A stretch of 64,000 nucleotides of DNA, from assembly GCF_026790145.1 (NCBI RefSeq), contig NZ_JALAMS010000049.1, positions 12,592 to 76,591 of the forward strand. The letters run 5' to 3'. Positions 53,507 to 61,953 of this stretch are shown piece by piece; position 1 is the first letter of the stretch; each line of letters begins with the position of its first letter. The DNA comes from Bacillus_I endophytica_A (GTDB lineage: Bacteria > Bacillota > Bacilli > Bacillales > Bacillaceae_H). The notes beneath the pieces were generated by a model. That model saw nothing but the letters and a program-made list of their open reading frames with translations. It was not told the DNA's origin and ran no database searches. The position numbers were made by a program, and so were the translations under genes.

Positions 53507-53560
53507 TGCATTATCGAAAAATCCCTCAGCATGAAAATGAAAAGTTTTTTGATATATATA

Positions 53561-53592
53561 AAGCAGTAGGAAACCAATACTTCCTACTGTTT
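53561..53592 (-). terminator. Terminator of the EamA gene
   Basis: CAGTAGGAA / TTCCTACTG with an 8-base loop. It is placed seven bases after the stop of the leftward gene. Confidence 0.6.
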
Positions 53593-53598
53593 CGCGTA

Positions 53599-54492
53599 TT
53601 ATAGAGTTGATACTTTACTACCTCTTTTTGGGAATTTAATTGCCTTATTCTCACTAACGAATGTTGAACCTAAAAGAAGTAATCCACCTAGCATCTGAAT
53701 AATGGTCATTTGTTCTCGCAGAATGATTGCAGAAATCAATATAGCTACAAACGGATCTACATAACTTAACATAGCAATACTTTGTCCTTTTAACTTTTCC
53801 ATACCGGAGAAAAACAACCAAAATCCAATGCCAGTGTTTACAATTCCTAAAATGATTATAAAAGGAACGGATGATTTAGATACTCCAAAGATACCGAGTC
53901 CCTCTGTAAAAAACACATATGGCAAGAGCAGTAATGCTGTTATTACAAGTTGGATGATTGTAATCTCTAACCTGCCCATATGGCGAATAAGTTTATTTAG
54001 TAACATTAAGGCAGCATAAAATGCAGCTGCAACTAATCCAAAAAAGATTCCAAGTAGATCATCTATTCCAGATGCACTGACTTCGTTGCCAACAATAAAC
54101 AACATCCCTACTATTGCCACACCAATACAAACTATTTTTTTGATAGGTAATGATTCCTTAAGAATGAATGGTGAAAGGACCATCACAAACACAGGTGCAA
54201 AATAATACCCAAGTGTTGCATTAGTAAGTGTTGTATGTTCGTACGATTGATAGAGGAAAATCCAATTTCCTCCTAATGCAATACCGGAAAAAAATAAGAT
54301 ATAAGCATTAGCTTTTACTAATTTCCATGGAATGGTTTTCTTCATCATAAAAAATACGAACACTAAAAATAGGCAACCAATTGAACTACTTAGTAAAGCT
54401 GTTTCACTCGAAGACAAATCAATGTATCTTACAATTAAACCCATTGTACCGAAAATAACCATAGATAAAATAAACTGTATTTTATATTTCAC
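53599..54492 (-). CDS. EamA-family (DMT) metabolite exporter
   Basis: The roughly 297-residue, ten-helix transporter is built of two EamA repeats (N-terminal FILSMVIFGTMGLIVRYI and the second repeat from LLGIFFGLVAAAFYAALMLL). Members export amino acids and related compounds. GTG at 54492 is chosen because AGGTGAAGG precedes it; the frame is open from 54501. The ribosome site overlaps the end of a short glutamate-kinase-like frame, and the YbaK gene lies just before that, so the three are translated in series. A tRNA-editing partner suggests an amino acid as substrate. Confidence 0.87.
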   Translation of the reverse strand: MKYKIQFILSMVIFGTMGLIVRYIDLSSSETALLSSSIGCLFLVFVFFMMKKTIPWKLVKANAYILFFSGIALGGNWIFLYQSYEHTTLTNATLGYYFAPVFVMVLSPFILKESLPIKKIVCIGVAIVGMLFIVGNEVSASGIDDLLGIFFGLVAAAFYAALMLLNKLIRHMGRLEITIIQLVITALLLLPYVFFTEGLGIFGVSKSSVPFIIILGIVNTGIGFWLFFSGMEKLKGQSIAMLSYVDPFVAILISAIILREQMTIIQMLGGLLLLGSTFVSENKAIKFPKRGSKVSTL

Positions 54493-54497
54493 TTCCT

Positions 54498-54614
54498 TCA
54501 CCTACACAATCTACAGGTAAGTTGATTAAAAGATCTTAGATTATTTTGCTCCATTTCATTTATCAGCGTAGAAGTTCCAACTTTTATGGCTATTCTATTT
54601 TTATATAGACTCAT
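54498..54614 (-). CDS. 38-codon frame resembling the start of glutamate 5-kinase (ProB)
   Basis: The frame starts with ATG one base after the YbaK stop (AGAGGTG as ribosome site) and encodes MSLYKNRIAIKVGTSTLIN, EMEQNNLRSFNQLTCRL, CR. The RIxIKVGTSTL strand-loop and the following NLR match the N-terminus of glutamate 5-kinase, which is normally 260-370 residues. Here it ends with TGA inside the ribosome site of the EamA gene. It may be the leftover of an internal deletion in proB, or a coupling peptide that has been kept. ProB makes proline, and ProX-type YbaK proteins clear mischarged tRNA(Pro), so the neighbours fit one theme. Confidence 0.55.
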   Translation of the reverse strand: MSLYKNRIAIKVGTSTLINEMEQNNLRSFNQLTCRLCR

Positions 54615-54615
54615 A

Positions 54616-55155
54616 TCACACCTCTATAACCGATACCTCATGGTTTGTATAAGGTAAAAAATCATTCATAATTTGCTCTGTTCGTACCTTCATATATCCG
54701 GTTGTTGTTCCATCACTGCACCCATACCATTCTTCACTCGTCACATCTTTATCGAAAACAACTTGCACATCATGATTTTTATCAAGTAGTGTACTAAAAA
54801 TAGTGGCTGCCCCTATTTTTGTTCCTAACATTTCTTTCATCAAGTCCTCAGGAGCAAATGAAACTCTAGCTATATTTAAAGCACTACTGAAGTCTTTTGA
54901 GCGAAATGGTTTATCTCCTTTAGTGATAAATAGATAGAAGGAACTTTGCTGTCGATTACATAAGAACAATGTTTTAACCATTTTCATGTTTAACTTTTTA
55001 TTAATAAGCGTACAGTCATCCATTGTAATGGCTTCATCTGTATCAACCCGTTGAAAAGGAATGTTTAATTGCTGTAAAGCAAGATACGTACTTTGTTGTA
55101 AAGGTGTGGAACACTTTCTTGGAGCGATGGTCTCAATTTCGCTAATAAAAAACAT
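54616..55155 (-). CDS. YbaK/ProX-family aminoacyl-tRNA deacylase
   Basis: The 179-residue editing-domain protein is homologous to the INS domain of prolyl-tRNA synthetase. The conserved lysine is K61 in MVKTLFLC, followed by the FITKGDKPFRSKDF strand and the GTKIGAATIFSTLLD loop that corresponds to the G-x-x-P-F segment of ProX. It hydrolyses Ala-tRNA(Pro), Cys-tRNA(Pro) or a related mischarged tRNA in the cytoplasm. ATG at 55155 has AAAGGA. It heads the leftward unit with the ProB fragment and EamA exporter, divergent from a LysR gene. Confidence 0.85.
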   Translation of the reverse strand: MFFISEIETIAPRKCSTPLQQSTYLALQQLNIPFQRVDTDEAITMDDCTLINKKLNMKMVKTLFLCNRQQSSFYLFITKGDKPFRSKDFSSALNIARVSFAPEDLMKEMLGTKIGAATIFSTLLDKNHDVQVVFDKDVTSEEWYGCSDGTTTGYMKVRTEQIMNDFLPYTNHEVSVIEV

Positions 55156-55276
55156 ATTTTTTCATTCCTTTGTTTTGTATATTTAATAAATGTAGATTAT
55201 CATGGAAAATAGCATTACAAAAGCGAATATTTATCATACTGTGCATGACAAAAACAGATGCAAAGGTTGTGATCCT

Positions 55277-56143
55277 ATGGACATGAATATACAAAAATAT
55301 ATTGCTTTTGTTAAAACAGTTGAATTGGGAAGTTTCACAAAGGCAGCAAAGTATTTAAATTACTCTCAATCTGGCATAAGTCGGATGATTAACGATTTAG
55401 AAAAAGAATGGGGAGTCATACTACTTGAACGCGGTCGATCTGGTTTGCGATTAACTTCGGATGGCTTGAATTTATTTCCAGCTGCTAAAAGACTATTTGA
55501 AGAGTATCGAAACTTACAACACCAGATAGAAGAAATTAACGGATTACAGTCGGGCGTGGTTCGAATTGGAACTTTCTCTAGCGTAGCAACGCATTGGCTT
55601 CCAAGAATAATAAAATATTTCAAAATTGATTATCCCAATATTGATTTTGAATTACTTTTAGGTGATTACCACGAGATAGAAAAGTGGATTATAGAAGGGC
55701 GTGTAGATTTTGGTTTTTTACGACTTCCTACGCTTCCAGAATTGGAAACAACATTTATAGAACAAGATAATCTAGTTGTTGTATTGCCTGAAAGCCATCC
55801 TCTTGCAGATTTTGAAAAGATTCCAATTGCTGAACTTTCTGAGTCATCTTTTATCTTGTTGGAAAAAGAAGGGAATTCTGATGTGGCTAAATTGTTCAAA
55901 AAGTGGAATATTTGTCCTAAGATTAATTTTACGACATGGGATGACTATGCCATTATGGCTATGGTAGAGAGTGGTTTAGGTATTAGTATTTTACCGCAAT
56001 TAATTTTACAACGCATTCCTTACGACGTTATCACAAAAGAATTGGAAGTACCTGCTTACCGAAAAATTGGGTTGGCATACAGGGAAAACCAAACTTTATC
56101 TCTTGCTAGCAAACAATTTTTAAATTACTTAGAGTATAGATAA
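55277..56143 (+). CDS. LysR-family regulator divergent from the YbaK-EamA unit
   Basis: The roughly 288-residue LysR protein has winged helix IQKYIAFVKTVELGSFTKAA with YLNYSQSGISRMINDLEKEW, and an effector domain with IRIGTFSSVATHWLPRIIKY. ATG at 55277 has AAAGG about ten bases before; the frame is open from 55202. The 120-base divergent region to the YbaK gene is the natural operator site. The inducer is probably the amino acid exported by EamA. Confidence 0.87.
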   Translation: MDMNIQKYIAFVKTVELGSFTKAAKYLNYSQSGISRMINDLEKEWGVILLERGRSGLRLTSDGLNLFPAAKRLFEEYRNLQHQIEEINGLQSGVVRIGTFSSVATHWLPRIIKYFKIDYPNIDFELLLGDYHEIEKWIIEGRVDFGFLRLPTLPELETTFIEQDNLVVVLPESHPLADFEKIPIAELSESSFILLEKEGNSDVAKLFKKWNICPKINFTTWDDYAIMAMVESGLGISILPQLILQRIPYDVITKELEVPAYRKIGLAYRENQTLSLASKQFLNYLEYR

Positions 56144-56220
56144 AATACTCTTTCCTTTCATAAAAGGATGTATAAGAAAAGGAAAGACACTTAACAGGAA
56201 ATACATGTGATATGCAAATC

Positions 56221-56290
56221 TGGTTTACATAAACATGTTCGAGGGAGCGAAAAGAGTGCAAACCCGTTGGGTAACAACGGGTTTGCACTC
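56221..56290 (-). repeat. Dispersed hairpin-tail element, reverse orientation
   Basis: The tail in reverse (TGGTTTACATAA, complement TTATGTAAACCA) at 56221 is followed by the perfect hairpin GAGTGCAAACCCGTTG / CAACGGGTTTGCACTC (56254-56290). Confidence 0.75.
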
Positions 56291-56400
56291 CTTATATATA
56301 TAAGAAAGGATTGTTGTGATAATATTACATATCATACGCATTATAGATTTGAGGCAATAGGAGCAGTTTAGTATGTAAATTTCAAAGGTGGTAATGGTTA

Positions 56401-57141
56401 ATGGCTAAATTTTCCAAACCGAAAGCTTTCTTCTTAAAAGGCGGCTCAAAAGCTGTTTTGCTATTACATTCTTTCACTAGCAATACAGTTGATGTAAAAA
56501 AATTAGCTAGGTTTTTAAATAGTGAAAATTATACATGCTTTGCCCCTTTATATGAGGGTCATGGTCAGTCGGCTGAACATTTAATCCTTACAAATTCAAG
56601 GGATTGGTGGGAAAGCGTAAAAAATGGTTACAATTTTTTAAAGAATGAGGGCTATCAAAATATCGCTGTGATTGGTGTGTCATTAGGGGGGATTTTGGCT
56701 TTAAATGTAGGGCAAAAAATGAATGTTACTGGGATAGTCACAATGTCTGTTCCATATAAGAAAGATGTATATTCATTAAAAAAACGTGTATTAAATTATG
56801 CATTAACTTATAAGCAATTAGAAGGAAAAGAAAAGCAACAAATATCTCGTGAATTAGATGAATTAGAAACATCTTCATTTAGTAGTCTATTACAATTTAA
56901 AGAATATATTGATTTGACTATGAAAGGATTGTTAAGAATTGAGAAGCCTATACGTATATTATATGGAGAGTTAGATGAACCATTATATAAAGAAAGTGCT
57001 CATTATATATATATAAATGTATCTACACACCATAGAAGTGTAAAAGGTTATTCCAATTCAAAACATTTGATGACATTAGGTCCAGATAAAGAAGAGATTC
57101 ATCATGATATCCTATCATTCTTAGAAAGTTTAGAATGGTGA
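56401..57141 (+). CDS. Alpha/beta hydrolase, carboxylesterase type
   Basis: The 246-residue hydrolase has oxyanion-loop HSFTSNTVDVKKL, the nucleophile elbow GVSLGG, acid residue in LYGELDEPLY, and the catalytic histidine in SKHLMTLG. Pattern and size resemble the Est30-type carboxylesterases, which cleave short to medium acyl esters. ATG at 56401 has AAAGGTGGTAATGG. It is a single gene; the physiological substrate is unknown. Confidence 0.87.
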   Translation: MAKFSKPKAFFLKGGSKAVLLLHSFTSNTVDVKKLARFLNSENYTCFAPLYEGHGQSAEHLILTNSRDWWESVKNGYNFLKNEGYQNIAVIGVSLGGILALNVGQKMNVTGIVTMSVPYKKDVYSLKKRVLNYALTYKQLEGKEKQQISRELDELETSSFSSLLQFKEYIDLTMKGLLRIEKPIRILYGELDEPLYKESAHYIYINVSTHHRSVKGYSNSKHLMTLGPDKEEIHHDILSFLESLEW

Positions 57142-57214
57142 GATCCTAAATGTAAAAGAAAAATAATCGACTATATAGTAGCTTGATTATTTCCCAAATT
57201 AATATTTATCAACG
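57142..57214. other. Short intergenic stretch
   Basis: This forms the left part of a 338-base gap between the hydrolase and the EamA gene. The rest of the gap is filled by a decayed LysE fragment on the reverse strand. Confidence 0.4.
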
Positions 57215-57385
57215 TTATTTTTCGAAGACTAACCTTACACCGAATATTAACAATACTGTGCCCATAATGCCTTCCATAGCTCTATTAACACGCTCTCTTT
57301 TTAAGAACATTCTTAGCTGTCGTATGAGTACGATATAGAGTAAGTACCAAATACCTGTAAGTGCTGTAAACCTATTCACTTGAAG
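57215..57385 (-). pseudogene. C-terminal remnant of a LysE-family exporter
   Basis: Leftward from 57385 one frame reads LQVNRFTALTGIWYLLYIVL, IRQLRMFLKRERVNRAMEGI, MGTVLLIFGVRLVFEK and TAA. The WYLLY helix, the basic loop, and the I-x-GTVLL-x-FG-x-xL-x-xE end are typical of the last two helices of LysE/RhtB exporters. The other 150 residues are gone and no start is present. It lies behind another amino-acid exporter gene. Confidence 0.65.
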
Positions 57386-57462
57386 TGAAATATGCTTTAT
57401 TAATATCTATAACACCTTTTGATCGAGATTGATAAATAAGAACTAAAATTGCTAATACTAGC

Positions 57463-57492
57463 AAAGAGTGTAAGTTACCCTACACTCTTTTT
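57463..57492. terminator. Terminator overlapping the end of the EamA gene
   Basis: AAAGAGTGTA / TACACTCTTT with an 8-base loop. The stop codon of the leftward EamA gene lies within it. Confidence 0.7.
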
Positions 57493-58412
57493 GTATTATT
57501 AAGCTTTCTACACCTGTTTATCCTTATTTTTTCAATATAACCCGTGCCAAATAGAACACCAGATACAATAAATGCAAATCCAATTAATTGTGAAGTTGTA
57601 ATTGTTTCGTTTAAAAAAAGAGCAGAAAATACAAGGCCAAAAAATGGAACAAAGTTGTTAAATATGGCTGTTTGTCCTGCACCTATCTTCTGAATAGCTG
57701 CATTAAAAACTATATATCCCACTCCTGTTGCCACTATCCCTGATACGATAAATAAAAAGTAAGTAAATAAAGATGCTGAAGTCATTTCACTGACTCCTTC
57801 GGGTTCGGTTATAAAACTAATAATTAACAAACCAATTGAGCCAGCTAGGTACATTATTGTTGTTACCTGTTTTGAATCGAGTGTTGCTGTTGCCTTTTTT
57901 ACGAAAATAAAACTAATGGCTTGGACAACCATGGCAATAAATAAAATTAAGTCTCCTTGAGATAATTGCATATTACTAAATGAACCGCCCTGAATAAAGA
58001 AGACGCCAGTTAATGCTAGAATAAAACCAATCATTCGCAATTTTGTTAATTGTTCACCTAAAAAGAGAACAGCAAGTATTGCTGTTGTGAGTGGAACTAA
58101 TGCAAGAATTAAAGAAGCATTCGAAGCATCACTCATTGTTAAACCTATTGCTATAAGCAAGTGATGTAGAATGACACCAAATAACATCCCAAGTAATGTA
58201 TAGATCCATTCCTTTTTTGATAAACGGCGAAATGATTTTCCCAGAACGATTATGATTAATGCTGTAATCCCAGCCATCATAATTCGAAATGCTGTCATTG
58301 TTTGAGGAGGTAAGTCCTCCACCAATACTTTAATTATAACAAGATTAAGTCCCCAAACAGCCGTAACAAAAAATACTAAACCGTAAGTTAGTAATAACCG
58401 TTTTTGATTCAC
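57480..58412 (-). CDS. EamA-family (DMT) exporter under probable MocR control
   Basis: The 310-residue, ten-helix transporter with two EamA repeats starts LLLTYGLVFFVTAVWGLNLV and has FSALFLNETITTSQLIGFAF near the end of the second repeat. GTG at 58412 has GGAGGAGT eight bases before. It is divergent from a MocR gene across 337 bases that contain several TATAACACT repeats. The MocR protein and the aminotransferase gene beyond it suggest export of an amino acid, possibly a branched-chain one. Confidence 0.87.
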   Translation of the reverse strand: MNQKRLLLTYGLVFFVTAVWGLNLVIIKVLVEDLPPQTMTAFRIMMAGITALIIIVLGKSFRRLSKKEWIYTLLGMLFGVILHHLLIAIGLTMSDASNASLILALVPLTTAILAVLFLGEQLTKLRMIGFILALTGVFFIQGGSFSNMQLSQGDLILFIAMVVQAISFIFVKKATATLDSKQVTTIMYLAGSIGLLIISFITEPEGVSEMTSASLFTYFLFIVSGIVATGVGYIVFNAAIQKIGAGQTAIFNNFVPFFGLVFSALFLNETITTSQLIGFAFIVSGVLFGTGYIEKIRINRCRKLNNTKRV

Positions 58413-58542
58413 AAGTTACTCCTCCATTTTTTCTTTTCTCTGTGAATTAGATTATTCAATCACCTTAATCCATTTTCTATCCCATCCCCTTCCAAGTGTC
58501 ATGCTTTGTTCAACTATAAGTGCTATATTACTTCAACGCATG

Positions 58543-58573
58543 TATAACACTCAACACACTTCTATAACACTTA
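58543..58573. promoter_or_regulatory. MocR-type direct repeats near the EamA promoter
   Basis: TATAACACTCA at 58543-58553 and TATAACACTTA at 58563-58573 are spaced exactly two helical turns (20 bases). Further half-matches lie at 58519 and 58669. MocR regulators usually bind such direct repeats. Confidence 0.65.
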
Positions 58574-58711
58574 ACCTCTGTGTTTTCATCTATGGAACAT
58601 TCTGTATTAAGACTTACTTATTAGTGTTTTGTGCTTATATAAGAATAGAATGATTAAATTTCATTCAAGTGTTAAAATAACTTTATTAACATCTACTATA
58701 TGAAATCAAAC

Positions 58712-58740
58712 TATAACACCAACTACATGTATAACACTCA
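58712..58740 (+). promoter_or_regulatory. MocR-type direct repeats before the MocR gene
   Basis: TATAACACC at 58712-58720 and TATAACACTCA at 58730-58740, 18 bases apart. The second touches the AGGAGG ribosome site, so binding should repress the gene itself. Confidence 0.65.
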
Positions 58741-58749
58741 GGAGGATTT

Positions 58750-60231
58750 ATGGTACAAATTGATATTCAAAGAAATAGAGGAGAATCACTATCTAGACAA
58801 ATATATCAATCCATTGTTGATCGAATCCGTTCAGGGCTTTTGGAAGAAGGATCGAAGTTGCCTTCTGTACGCAGCCTTTCCAAACAACTGGAAGTAAGTT
58901 TGGTTACAGCTGTCAAGGCGTACAAACAATTAGAACAAGATGGTTTTGCTACTTCTATCCAAGGAAAAGGTACTTTTGTAAAAGTGAAAATGAACGAGAC
59001 GAGGCTAGAAAAAGAAGAAATTCCTTCATATGATTGGCAATTATCGCTTCAAGACTATTTACCTAGATCCCAGTTTGCTCGTTATCATATTGCTCCTCAA
59101 AAAGTTCACCTTTCATCTTCCATGATAGATCCCAAACTTCTTCCAAATAGATATTTCGAACATGAGGTTCAACAGGTTCTTTCAGATAACCCAGAGTTAT
59201 TGTCTATATACGGAAATGTTCAAGGTGATAGTCAACTAAGGAGCGAAATGTCTACGTATTTAAAAAGATCAGGGGTTATTTCTACACCAGAAAATATCCT
59301 AGTTACAAGTGGTCTTCAACAAAGTATAGATCTTATTGCCCGTACATTTGTTGGACCTGGGGATGTGGTGGTAATGGAAGCACCTACCTATCCGGGGGCA
59401 ATTGATATTTTTCGTGGAAGAGGTGCCACCATACTCACGGTGCCTGTTGATAAAGATGGTATGAGAATAGATATACTCCAAAATGTATGTGAAAAACATA
59501 AACCTAAAGTTATCTTTACGATTCCTACGTTTCATAATCCAACAGGTGTTGTTATGTCTCTAAAACGACGTAAGCAATTACTTGATATAGCCAGGAGCAT
59601 CCATTGTATTATTGTGGAGGACGATCCGTGCAGTGAGATTTATTTTGAAAAAAAACCACCTGTTCCCCTTAAAAGTATGGATCAGTTCGGTAATGTGATT
59701 TATTTAAGAGGATTAAGTAAAACGATTGCACCAAGTTGTAGAATAGGAATATTAACAGCTTCTGGCTCCATTTTCAACCGTTTATTAGCTGCAAAGGCGA
59801 ATGCTGATTTAGGAAGTCCTTTACTCACACAAAAGGCAATTCTTCCCTTGATTAACTCTAAAAGAATGATAGACCACTCAGAGAAGTTGCGGACTGCCCT
59901 AAAAATCCGAAGAGATTTAGCTCTCGATTTACTTACAAATCTTTCTCCTGAGGGTGTATCTTGGACAATACCAGAGGGAGGATTAAATTTATGGATTAGT
60001 CTGCCTTCTTGGATTGATAGTCACCTTCTTTTATCAGAAGCAAAAAAACAACAGATTACATTTTTACCGGGATCAGCATGTTATCCAGTAGGGCAAGAAA
60101 ATAATCATTTGCGGATTAGTTACTCTTATATAAATGAGGAGCTATTAACTTATGGAATTACAACATTATGTAATATCTTTCATGCTACGATTTCATCCCA
60201 AAAAATAAGTGAAAATAGACCGAATTTTTAA
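58750..60231 (+). CDS. MocR/GntR-type PLP-dependent regulator
   Basis: The 493-residue protein has a GntR winged helix (about 10-78; LPSVRSLSKQLEVSLVTAVK) and an aminotransferase-like domain (about 110-480) with HNPTG at 262-266, VEDDPCSEIYF, and PLP lysine K324 in RGLSKTIAPSC. It probably senses an amino acid through PLP chemistry. The ATG at 58750 has AGGAGG. The TATAACACT repeats occur before this gene, before the divergent EamA gene and before the aminotransferase gene. All three should therefore form its regulon. Confidence 0.9.
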   Translation: MVQIDIQRNRGESLSRQIYQSIVDRIRSGLLEEGSKLPSVRSLSKQLEVSLVTAVKAYKQLEQDGFATSIQGKGTFVKVKMNETRLEKEEIPSYDWQLSLQDYLPRSQFARYHIAPQKVHLSSSMIDPKLLPNRYFEHEVQQVLSDNPELLSIYGNVQGDSQLRSEMSTYLKRSGVISTPENILVTSGLQQSIDLIARTFVGPGDVVVMEAPTYPGAIDIFRGRGATILTVPVDKDGMRIDILQNVCEKHKPKVIFTIPTFHNPTGVVMSLKRRKQLLDIARSIHCIIVEDDPCSEIYFEKKPPVPLKSMDQFGNVIYLRGLSKTIAPSCRIGILTASGSIFNRLLAAKANADLGSPLLTQKAILPLINSKRMIDHSEKLRTALKIRRDLALDLLTNLSPEGVSWTIPEGGLNLWISLPSWIDSHLLLSEAKKQQITFLPGSACYPVGQENNHLRISYSYINEELLTYGITTLCNIFHATISSQKISENRPNF

Positions 60232-60344
60232 ATTGAGTTATTCCTTGAAAAATAAAACAGATTGTGAGAAAGAAGAGAGGAATAATCTAAAACTATTACA
60301 GAACAAGATGCAAATGACCTCAAAGGTGTGAAATAACTTTTTCA

Positions 60345-60373
60345 GGTGTTATAGAAAGGTGTTGAGTGTTATA
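60345..60373. promoter_or_regulatory. Inverted copies of the MocR repeats before the aminotransferase gene
   Basis: GGTGTTATA at 60345-60353 and TGAGTGTTATA at 60363-60373 are reverse complements of the TATAACACY repeats upstream of the MocR gene, with 18-20 base periodicity. They lie about 300 bases before the aminotransferase start. Confidence 0.6.
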
Positions 60374-60660
60374 TATATGACGAACTAATATAAAACATAT
60401 AGTTCAACATAATATGACACTTGTAAGAAAATTGGCCAATACAACTCTACTACTGTTTGATGGGGGGAAGATCGTCACTAAAGAAGAAACTTAAGCTAAC
60501 ATTCATAAATAACCTTGTTAAATAAGATGGAATAGAAAAGATTACACGAAAAATATTTAAATTATTCTCAACATTATTAAAAATTTTAAAATTTTCTAGA
60601 AGTGAAAACGTTAAAATCTCGGAAAAATGGAGCCATAATAAAGAAGGGAAGATACAGCAA
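60374..60660. other. Leader region of the aminotransferase gene
   Basis: A long AT-rich leader. No T-box core (AGGGTGG) was seen, so tRNA-dependent control is not supported. GAAGGGAAGA lies before the ATG at 60661. A protein-like fragment, LLFDGGKIVTKEET and stop, is visible near 60450 but is too short to judge. Confidence 0.4.
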
Positions 60661-61686
60661 ATGGAAAAGACGAAAACAGAGTGGGAGAACCTGGGGTTTA
60701 CTTATAGAAAGACAGACAAACGATATATTGCTAATTTCAAAGATGGAAAATGGAATGAGGGAATCTTAACAGAGGATCATACTATTGTTTTAAACGAATG
60801 TGCGGGTGTACTTCAGTATGCCCAGACTTGCTTTGAAGGGATGAAAGCATATACCACACAAGACGGAAAAATTGTTATTTTTCGACCTGAACTAAATGCC
60901 CAGCGTTTAGAAGATTCTGCAAAGAGAATACATATGGCTCCATTTCCAAAAGGTCGGTTTGTGGATGCCGTTATACAGACGGTAAAAGCGAATGTTGCAT
61001 ATGTACCACCTTATGGATCTGGTGGTTCATTATATATTCGTCCTTATCTGTTTGGAACTAACCCAGTTATTGGAGTTAAACCTGCTGAAGAATTCCAATT
61101 CAGAATATTTACTACACCGGTTGGTCCCTATTTTAAAGGTGGAGCAAAAGCCCTTACCCTTTGTGTTAGTGATTTTGACCGTGCTGCTCCTAATGGAACA
61201 GGGAATGCTAAGTTAGGCCTTAACTATGCTATGAGTCTTCATGGTCTCGTAACAGCAAATGAAAATGGATTTGATGAAAATATGTATTTGGATTCTGCAA
61301 CTAGGACGAAAGTAGAAGAAACAGGTGGGGCCAATTTTATATTTGTTACAAAGGACAATAAACTCGTTACACCAAAATCAGAGACCATTCTTCCTTCTAT
61401 TACCCGTCGTTCCCTAATGTTAATTGCGAAGGAATATCTTGGACTTGAAGTAGAGGAAAGAGAAGTATACTTTGAGGAAGTAAAAGATTTTGCCGAATGT
61501 GGTTTGTGTGGAACAGCAGCCGTTATTTCACCGGTAGGTAAAATAAATGATCATGGAAACGAAATATGCTTTCCAAACAGTAGGACAGGGATGGGGCCAA
61601 TAACTAAGAAGTTATATGATACACTTACCGGAATCCAATTAGGTCGCATTAAAGCTCCTGAAGGTTGGATTAAGGTGATTGAATAA
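60661..61686 (+). CDS. Branched-chain amino-acid aminotransferase
   Basis: The 341-residue fold-type IV aminotransferase has LQYAQTCFEGMKAY, SLYIRPYLFGTNP, and the PLP lysine K184 in GNAKLGLNYA. Also present are E220 in KVEETGGANFIF, SILPSITRRS-type strand (ILPSITRRSLM), and CGLCGTAAVISPVG. It interconverts leucine, isoleucine and valine with their 2-oxo acids. The CGLC pair resembles the redox cysteines of mammalian enzymes. The gene stands alone but has MocR repeats upstream, so it is likely regulated with the EamA exporter rather than with the ilv-leu genes. Confidence 0.92.
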   Translation: MEKTKTEWENLGFTYRKTDKRYIANFKDGKWNEGILTEDHTIVLNECAGVLQYAQTCFEGMKAYTTQDGKIVIFRPELNAQRLEDSAKRIHMAPFPKGRFVDAVIQTVKANVAYVPPYGSGGSLYIRPYLFGTNPVIGVKPAEEFQFRIFTTPVGPYFKGGAKALTLCVSDFDRAAPNGTGNAKLGLNYAMSLHGLVTANENGFDENMYLDSATRTKVEETGGANFIFVTKDNKLVTPKSETILPSITRRSLMLIAKEYLGLEVEEREVYFEEVKDFAECGLCGTAAVISPVGKINDHGNEICFPNSRTGMGPITKKLYDTLTGIQLGRIKAPEGWIKVIE

Positions 61687-61751
61687 TCAACAAAAATATT
61701 TTTAATAGCATTTTCAACTTTTCTAAATACCTTATTTACTAAGATAGAAGG

Positions 61752-61790
61752 AAAGGGCTGACCAATATTTGCAATGGTTAGCCCTTCTTT
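61752..61790 (+). terminator. Terminator of the aminotransferase gene
   Basis: AAGGGCT-ACCA / TGGT-AGCCCTT with a short loop and T-rich flank, 66 bases after the stop. Confidence 0.85.
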
Positions 61791-61953
61791 ATTATGCTAT
61801 TTCTTTTCTTCTTTTTAATTTGAATAGATGTTAGTAGGATACCAAGACACACCCATATAGCTCCTATAATTATATTTCTAGTAATCCCTATTGTATTAAA
61901 TACCATTTTATCAAAAAAATGATTAATGTTCAGTATGTATACTTTATACAGTT

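Noticed and set aside
60374..60660. Possible riboswitch or T-box before the aminotransferase gene
   Set aside because: The leader is long but no core motif or terminator/antiterminator pair was found.
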